Source of the DNA: Osmia lignaria lignaria
Lineage: Eukaryota; Arthropoda; Insecta; Hymenoptera; Megachilidae
Direction of reading: 5' to 3'
Length of the DNA stretch: 64,000 bases
NCBI RefSeq assembly: GCF_051020975.1
Contig: NW_027478162.1
Coordinates: 3,470,501 to 3,534,500, forward strand
Positions 62,395 through 64,000 of this stretch are shown one piece after another (the stretch's first letter is position 1; every line of letters starts with the position of its first letter). Position numbers and translations under genes: made by a program. The notes beneath the pieces were generated by a model. The model searched no databases, was not told the origin of the DNA, and worked only from the letters and a program-made list of their open reading frames with translations.

Positions 62395-62716
62395 TTGCAG
62401 ATTTAGCTCAAGGGAAGGGGCCTGACGGACATATTCCGAGATATTTCTTCTTCTTGTTGTTCCTCTTCTGCACAGCTAAGCTGGAAGTGGCATTTGCAGC
62501 TCGCAATAGTGCAGAGTTATCTCAAAGAAAGGGGCCACGGTGTTTCTGTATCTCTATTATGTTGGTGCGGCTTCGGAGCTTTTAAATATCTCGATATATC
62601 TCGAAAACTACGCTTCTGATCAAAAAATATCAGAGAACGTAAATTGTAGGAAACATAATTCTCTACAAAGAAGGTCTCTTAACATTTTGCCATAGCTCGC
62701 TTCGTTTCCAGGATAT
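62395..62716 (+). repeat. GATTTAGCTC-lineage monomer, copy 6 of 6
   Basis: It has most of the linked set, but the body reads GCAGCTCGC rather than GCAGGTCGC and has GGAGCTTTTAAA, so the middle has been replaced. Confidence 0.86.
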
Positions 62717-64000
62717 TTGCAGATTTATCTCAAGGGAAGGGGCCTGACCGACATATTTCGAGATATTTCTTCTTCTTGTTGTTCTTCTTCTGCACAGCTA
62801 AGCTGGAAGTGGCATTTGCAGCTCGCAATAGTGCAGAGTTATCTCAAAGAAAGGGGCCACGGTGTTTCTGTATCTCTATTATGTTGGTGCGGCGTCGGAA
62901 CTTTTAAATATCTCGATATATCTCGAAAACTACGCTTCTGATCAAAAAATATCAGAGAACGTAAATTGTAGGAAACATAATTCTCTACAAAAAAGGTCTC
63001 TTAACATTTTGCCATAGCTCGCTTTGTTTCCGAGATATTTGCAGATTTATCTCAAGGGAAGGGGCCTGACGGACATATTTCGAGATATTTCTTCTTCTTG
63101 TTGTTCTTCTTCTGCACAGCTAAGCTGGAAGTGGCATTTGCAGCTCGCAATAGTGCAGAGTTATCTCAAAGAAAGGGGCCACGGTGTTTCTGTATCTCTA
63201 TTATGTTGGTGCGGCGTCGGAACTTTTAAATATCTCGATATATCTCGAAAACTACGCTTCTGATCAAAAAATATCAGAGAACGTAAATTGTAGGAAACAT
63301 AATTCTCTACAAAAAAGGTCTCTTAACATTTTGCCATAGCTCGCTTCGTTTCCGAGATATTTGCAGATTTATCTCAAGGGAAGGGGCCTGACGGACATAT
63401 TTCGAGATATTTCTTCTTCTTGTTGTTCTTCTTCTGCACAGCTAAGCTGGAAGTGGCATTTGCAGCTCGCAATAGTGCAGAGTTATCTCAAAGAAAGGGG
63501 CCACGGTGTTTCTGTATCTCTATTATGTTGGTGCGGCTTCGGAACTTTTAAATATCTTGATATATCTCGAGAACTGCGCATCTGATCAAAAAATATCATA
63601 GAACATAAAAAGTAGGAAACTTAATTCTCTACAAAAAAGGTCTCTTAACATTTTGCCATAGCTCGCTTTGTTTCCGAGATATTTGCAGATTTATCTCAAG
63701 GGAAGGGGCCTGACGGACATATTTCGAGATATTTCTTCTTCTTGTTGTTCTTCTTCTGCACAGCTAAGCTGGAAGTGGCATTTGCAGCTCGCAATAGTGC
63801 AGAGTTATCTCAAAGAAAGGGGCCACGGTGTTTCTGTATCTCTATTATGTTGGTGCGGCTTCGGAACTTTTAAATATCTTGATATATCTCGAGAACTGCG
63901 CATCTGATCAAAAAATATCATAGAACATAAAAAGTAGGAAACTTAATTCTCTACAAAAAAGGTCTCTTAACATTTTGCCATAGCTCGCTTTGTTTCCGAG

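Larger units (their letters stand above)
1..64000 (+). repeat. 322-bp satellite DNA array, about 199 head-to-tail monomers
   Basis: The same sequence recurs every 322 bp across the whole window, as seen from the TTGCAGATTTATCTC element at 251, 573, 895, 1217 and so on to 63683. All copies have one orientation, with no insertion, inversion or spacer. Copies differ by scattered substitutions, many shared by subsets of copies, which defines haplotypes and higher-order repeats. Only seven of 197 complete copies are not 322 bp. Such arrays are typical of eukaryotic centromeric, pericentromeric or subtelomeric heterochromatin; which of these applies cannot be told from the sequence. Both ends of the array lie outside the window. 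I do not recognise the family by name. Confidence 0.98.
60785..64000 (+). repeat. Terminal segment with seven-monomer offset repeat (2,254 bp)
   Basis: The monomers at 60785, 61107 and 61429 match 63039, 63361 and 63683: a copy with GCGGCGTCGG and CAGAGAACGTAAATTG, then two copies with GAACTGCGCATC. GCTTTGTTTCCG is frequent (before 61429, 61751, 63039, 63683 and at the window end). Monomers here are close to the consensus. The array runs off the right edge inside a monomer. Confidence 0.87.

Noticed and set aside
251..63907. Nearly two hundred small + strand open frames of about 60-84 codons, one per monomer, as a gene family
   Set aside because: They are the satellite monomer read in one frame. 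The usual opening codon is TTG, there is no recognisable domain, no splice or promoter context, the frame breaks between monomers, and several copies carry stops or frameshifts.
1..64000. CRISPR array
   Set aside because: The repeat is 322 bp with no unique spacers; every part of the monomer is repeated.
1..64000. Ribosomal intergenic spacer or tandem gene cluster
   Set aside because: No rRNA, tRNA, histone or snRNA sequence is recognisable in or between the monomers.
1..64000. Transposable elements or LTRs within the array
   Set aside because: No interruption of the 322-bp register larger than 2 bp was found, so nothing is inserted.
1..64000. An undescribed multi-gene system
   Set aside because: There is no non-repetitive sequence in the window that could encode one; the content is fully explained by one satellite family.

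Overview
The whole 64 kb window is one uninterrupted satellite DNA array. A monomer of 322 bp is repeated head to tail, always in the same orientation, from the first base to the last: about 199 copies, of which 197 are complete when phased on the TTGCAGATTTATCTC start (first complete copy at 251, last and incomplete copy at 63683). From the spacing of that start, 190 of the 197 complete copies are exactly 322 bp; the other seven are 320, 321 or 323 bp. I see no protein-coding gene, rRNA, tRNA, transposon, CRISPR array or single-copy sequence anywhere.

Organism: such an array points to a eukaryotic chromosome, probably centromeric, pericentromeric or other constitutive heterochromatin. I do not recognise the monomer and name no species. 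A typical copy is 39% G+C (126 of 322 counted at 63361) and carries 10-11 CpG against about 12 expected, so CpG is not depleted. That fits a genome with little germline CpG methylation, such as many insects and other invertebrates, better than a vertebrate, but it is not diagnostic.

Monomer anatomy: roughly the first 180 bp are richer in G+C (about 45%) and the last 142 bp are AT-rich (about 32%) with three A-tracts. The first part holds a 27-bp element repeated 114 bp downstream (24 of 27 identical), a 24-bp pyrimidine-rich perfect mirror repeat, and GAGATAT-type motifs in direct and inverted orientation. Two tail haplotypes (I: GAGAACTACGCATCTG with AAAAAGTAGGAAACTTAA; F: GAAAACTACGCTTCTG with AAATTGTAGGAAACATAA), several mid-body haplotypes and two head haplotypes are shuffled between copies.

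Layout: 1-6690 is a mixed region with short higher-order repeats (HORs). 6047-18282 has 4-, 9- and 11-monomer periodicities. 18283-30929 is a mosaic with 3- and 4-monomer repeats. 30930-45114 is a tandem duplication of 22 monomers (7,084-bp period) in which I found no difference. 43402-48553 is a nested 8-monomer (2,576-bp) duplication containing a 2-monomer (644-bp) HOR. 48554-60784 is mixed with 7- and 9-monomer offsets and a block shared with 27.3 kb. 60785-64000 has a 7-monomer offset repeat. There is no gene system here: the interest lies in the array's structure, its recent amplification and the motifs inside the monomer.
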